Positions 7,411 through 9,062 of a stretch of 9,062 nucleotides of DNA are shown here, piece by piece. A program made the translations under genes and the position numbers. The stretch spans positions 1 to 9,062 of the forward strand of contig JAPTVL010000121.1 of NCBI GenBank assembly GCA_028065725.1. The letters run 5' to 3'. Under the pieces are notes generated by a model that had not been told where the DNA came from, searched no databases, and worked only from the letters and a program-made list of their open reading frames with translations. Position 1 is the first letter of the stretch. Each line of letters begins with the position of its first letter. This stretch comes from Betaproteobacteria bacterium. GTDB lineage: Bacteria > Pseudomonadota > Gammaproteobacteria > Burkholderiales > Rhodocyclaceae.

Positions 7411-8420
7411 CCGGGCAGGCCGACGCCGACCCGCACCGACGCGTCATGGTCGCGGATCATGAATGCCACCAGCGCGGGCGAATACACCGGCCGCCGCACC
7501 ACCGGCCCCGGCGCCCACGCCCAGAAGCCGTCGATATAGACCCAGCGGCCGTAGTGGAAAGGCGCCCAGCCCCACGGCGCCTCGTCGATCCAGGTCCATT
7601 CGTAATAGGGATCCCACACCCAATAACCGGTGCTGTAGGGCACCCAGCCGGCGCTCACGCCATAGGGGATCCACACCGAACCGTAGGCCGGCACCACCCG
7701 CCAGCGTCCGTAATGATCGAGCTCTTCCGCGCCGTACACCTCCGGCGGCAGATAGCGCGCGCTGATCGATTCGTCAATGCGGTCGCTGCGCGCGTCGTTC
7801 CAGCGGTCCCAGGCGTCCGGCGCCGGCGCGGCATACGTGGCTACTTTCACCGGATCGCCTGCGCTTACCACGATGTCCTCGGAAGGATAAATGCTCAGCG
7901 AACGCCCGTCGGCTGTAATCACCGTGGCCTCGCCGCCGCGGCGGGTGATGAAATGGGTCTCGCGATCGTCCACCTCCACCCAGTAATAGCCGGGATGCTC
8001 GATGACGAACACCGCATTCGGCGTGCTCACCTCCACCGTATCGCCCACCGCCAGGCTGCGCAGGTCGAACGACACTCGCCCGCCGGTCAGCTTGAACTGG
8101 ATGCGGTGCTCTTCCTGCACCAGCAGCGACAGCTGGGTGTTTTCGTCGGCGCGCACGAAGCTGCGGCTGTCGAACTGCACCTCGAAATTGGAATCGTTGC
8201 CGGTGTAAAGCGCATCGCCCTCCGCCAGCGCCAGGTTGGGACGGGCGCGCGCCCACTCTTCCGCCCCCGGCCGCCAGTACGACACCTCGCCGTCGGCAAA
8301 ACTCAGCCGTGGCGGGGTGGGCGCCCACTCGCCGTCCTCGTCCTGTGCCAGCGCGGACGCGCCAGACAGGGCAAGCAGAAACAGCAGGGGGATCAGCCAG
8401 ATTCGTTGCAGGACGTTCAT
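7389..8420 (-). CDS. Exported FecR-like / DUF6600-type protein, N-terminal 343 residues before a frameshift
   Basis: The ATG at 8420 has a strong ribosome site (GGGAGG, 5-6 bases away). A signal peptide MNVLQRIWLIPLLFLLALSG with cleavage after ASALA (near residue 25) predicts export. Residues about 35-190 resemble a FecR-type beta domain (SYWRPGAEEWARARPNLALA, then NFEVQFDSRSFVRADENTQL and VSTPNAVFVIEHPGYYWVEV). Residues about 235-320 form the tryptophan/tyrosine-rich DUF6600-like part, with repeated GW/W-P-Y units (WIPYGVSAGWVPYSTGYWVW, WGWAPFHYGRWVYIDGFWAW). It has no transmembrane anchor besides the signal peptide. Family members are surface or periplasmic proteins of unknown role. The reading frame ends early at 7389 after VGVGLPGLCGGLR, and recognisable continuation lies in the next frame; the intact protein would be about 634 residues. 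It is divergent from the HlyD-type gene across a palindrome-rich gap, and convergent with tsdA across 48 bp. Confidence 0.75.
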   Translation of the reverse strand: MNVLQRIWLIPLLFLLALSGASALAQDEDGEWAPTPPRLSFADGEVSYWRPGAEEWARARPNLALAEGDALYTGNDSNFEVQFDSRSFVRADENTQLSLLVQEEHRIQFKLTGGRVSFDLRSLAVGDTVEVSTPNAVFVIEHPGYYWVEVDDRETHFITRRGGEATVITADGRSLSIYPSEDIVVSAGDPVKVATYAAPAPDAWDRWNDARSDRIDESISARYLPPEVYGAEELDHYGRWRVVPAYGSVWIPYGVSAGWVPYSTGYWVWDPYYEWTWIDEAPWGWAPFHYGRWVYIDGFWAWAPGPVVRRPVYSPALVAFMIRDHDASVRVGVGLPGLCGGLR

Positions 8421-8477
8421 GGAACCTCCCCAGTCTCAGGGTTGAGCCTCGCACAGGCAGAGGCAAACGTGTCACCC

Positions 8478-8497
8478 ACACCTATGTTTATAGGTGT
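8478..8497. repeat. Perfect 8-4-8 inverted repeat, operator-like
   Basis: ACACCTAT-GTTT-ATAGGTGT lies 58 bases upstream of the start of the DUF6600-type gene (8420) and about 190 bases upstream of the HlyD-type gene. It is the most AT-rich part of the gap, and its minus strand includes CTATAAACATAG, close to where a -10 box would lie. It could be an operator for a dimeric regulator or a leader hairpin. Confidence 0.4.
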
Positions 8498-8513
8498 TCG
8501 ATCAAACGGCGGT

Positions 8514-8525
8514 GGAACCGGTTCC
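8514..8525. repeat. Perfect 12-bp palindrome GGAACCGGTTCC
   Basis: The palindrome has no spacer and lies 17 bp from the inverted repeat at 8478-8497, in the same divergent gap. Such sites commonly bind homodimeric repressors, but none is identified here. Confidence 0.3.
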
Positions 8526-8637
8526 GGCTTTCACGACGGCGCGAGCAGCAAACGCCGGCCTGATCGCACTTGCACAGCGATGCTGAAATCGGGCACCCTG
8601 ATACACGCCGCCCGCTGCAACAAAGCCAAGCGGCAGC

Positions 8638-8657
8638 ACATGGCGCTTCCGCCATGT
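8638..8657. repeat. Perfect 8-4-8 inverted repeat in the leader of the HlyD-type gene
   Basis: ACATGGCG-CTTC-CGCCATGT ends 16 bases before the GGGGGAG ribosome site of the HlyD-type gene. It could be a leader hairpin affecting translation or mRNA stability, or an operator. The loop CTTC with a GC-rich stem would fold well as RNA. Confidence 0.4.
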
Positions 8658-8685
8658 CCACTCATTTTCCGCAGGGGGAGCATTC

Positions 8686-9062
8686 GTGCGCAGGATTGTG
8701 ATCGCGATATCCGTGTTGAGCCTGGCCGCCTGCAAGGAAGCCGCCGCGCCGAGCTGGCAAGGCTACGTGGAAGGCGAATACGTGCGGGTGGCCTCGCCGG
8801 AGGCCGGCATCCTGCAGACGCTCAAGGTGGCGCGCGGCCAGACGGTTGCCGCGGGCGCGCCGCTGTTCGTGCTGGAAAGCGAGAGCGAAGCGGCGCTGCG
8901 GCGCGAGGCGGACCAGCGCGTGCTGCAGGCCGACGCCCGCCTGGCCAACCTGGAGAAAGGCAGGCGGCCCGACGAGATCGCCGCCATCGACGCCCAGCAG
9001 GCGCAGGCGCGGGCGGCGCTGTATCTGGCGCGCGCCAACCTGGCCCGCCAGGAAAAACTGGT
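8686..9062 (+). CDS. HlyD-family periplasmic adaptor (membrane-fusion) lipoprotein, 5' part only
   Basis: These adaptors bridge an inner-membrane exporter (ABC or RND type) and an outer-membrane channel. The GTG at 8686 follows a strong ribosome site GGGGGAG at 5 bases. The N-terminus MRRIVIAISVLSLAAC carries a lipobox (LAAC, Cys16, then Lys17), so the protein is probably lipid-anchored to a periplasmic membrane face. Next comes the first half of a lipoyl-like domain (YVEGEYVRVASPEAGILQTL, then VARGQTVAAGAPLFVLESES). It is followed by the start of the alpha-helical coiled-coil hairpin with the segment LANLEKGRRPDEIAAIDAQQ, typical of YbhG-like HlyD proteins that work with ABC exporters. The reading frame is open to the window edge, so about 125 of an expected roughly 300-330 residues are seen. 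Exporter genes are expected just downstream. The exported substrate cannot be told. Confidence 0.85.
   Translation, partial: MRRIVIAISVLSLAACKEAAAPSWQGYVEGEYVRVASPEAGILQTLKVARGQTVAAGAPLFVLESESEAALRREADQRVLQADARLANLEKGRRPDEIAAIDAQQAQARAALYLARANLARQEKL

Noticed and set aside
7389..7412. Programmed -1 ribosomal frameshift in the DUF6600-type gene
   Set aside because: No slippery heptamer of the X-XXY-YYZ kind is present at the boundary, and a second shift of opposite sign would also be needed.
6910..7539. Plus-strand open frame of 209 codons over the DUF6600-type gene
   Set aside because: It is a shadow of the Arg/Pro-rich minus-strand coding sequence, with no start signal or family features.
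1..9062. CRISPR array, insertion sequence, tRNA or rRNA
   Set aside because: No regularly spaced repeats, transposase motifs, terminal inverted repeats with target duplications, cloverleaf sequences or rRNA signatures were seen.

Overview
The window is GC-rich chromosomal DNA with long in-frame GC-biased codons. It looks like a betaproteobacterium, probably a sulfur-oxidising member of the Thiobacillus/Nitrosomonadales type. The grounds are the style of SecA and its neighbour DciA, a two-gene thiosulfate dehydrogenase operon (tsdBA), and a REP-like palindrome of a kind I associate with this group. The taxonomic placement is inference; no rRNA or other marker is present.

Layout. At 1-425, minus strand, there is a small Cys/His-containing secreted protein gene broken by two frame changes, followed by a hairpin at 24-44. 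At 508-954, minus strand, lies a 148-residue cysteine-rich protein of unknown function. At 955-1167 there is a gene-free stretch with three hairpins, including a REP-like element. At 1168-4125, minus strand, secA is followed 9 nt later by a conserved 75-residue hypothetical gene. A 122-bp divergent region separates secA from dciA (DUF721, 4248-4679, plus strand). At 4774-6467, plus strand, tsdB and tsdA overlap by 4 bp and encode two diheme cytochromes c. At 6516-8420, minus strand, is a FecR-like/DUF6600-type exported protein gene whose C-terminal third is cut by two compensating frame changes. At 8421-8685 is a divergent intergenic region with three near-perfect inverted repeats. From 8686 to the window edge, plus strand, is the start of a HlyD-type membrane-fusion lipoprotein.

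How the genes work together. SecA is the motor of protein export and DciA assists loading of the replicative helicase; they are core housekeeping genes. TsdA oxidises thiosulfate to tetrathionate in the periplasm and TsdB is its likely electron acceptor, passing electrons toward the respiratory chain; here TsdA appears to be membrane-tethered as a lipoprotein. The HlyD-type adaptor probably begins an efflux or export operon that continues beyond the window.

No transposon, CRISPR array, tRNA, rRNA or clearly novel multi-gene system is visible. The most unusual signals are the two genes each carrying a pair of frame breaks that restore the original frame, the lipoprotein form of TsdA, and the palindrome-rich divergent region before the HlyD-type gene.
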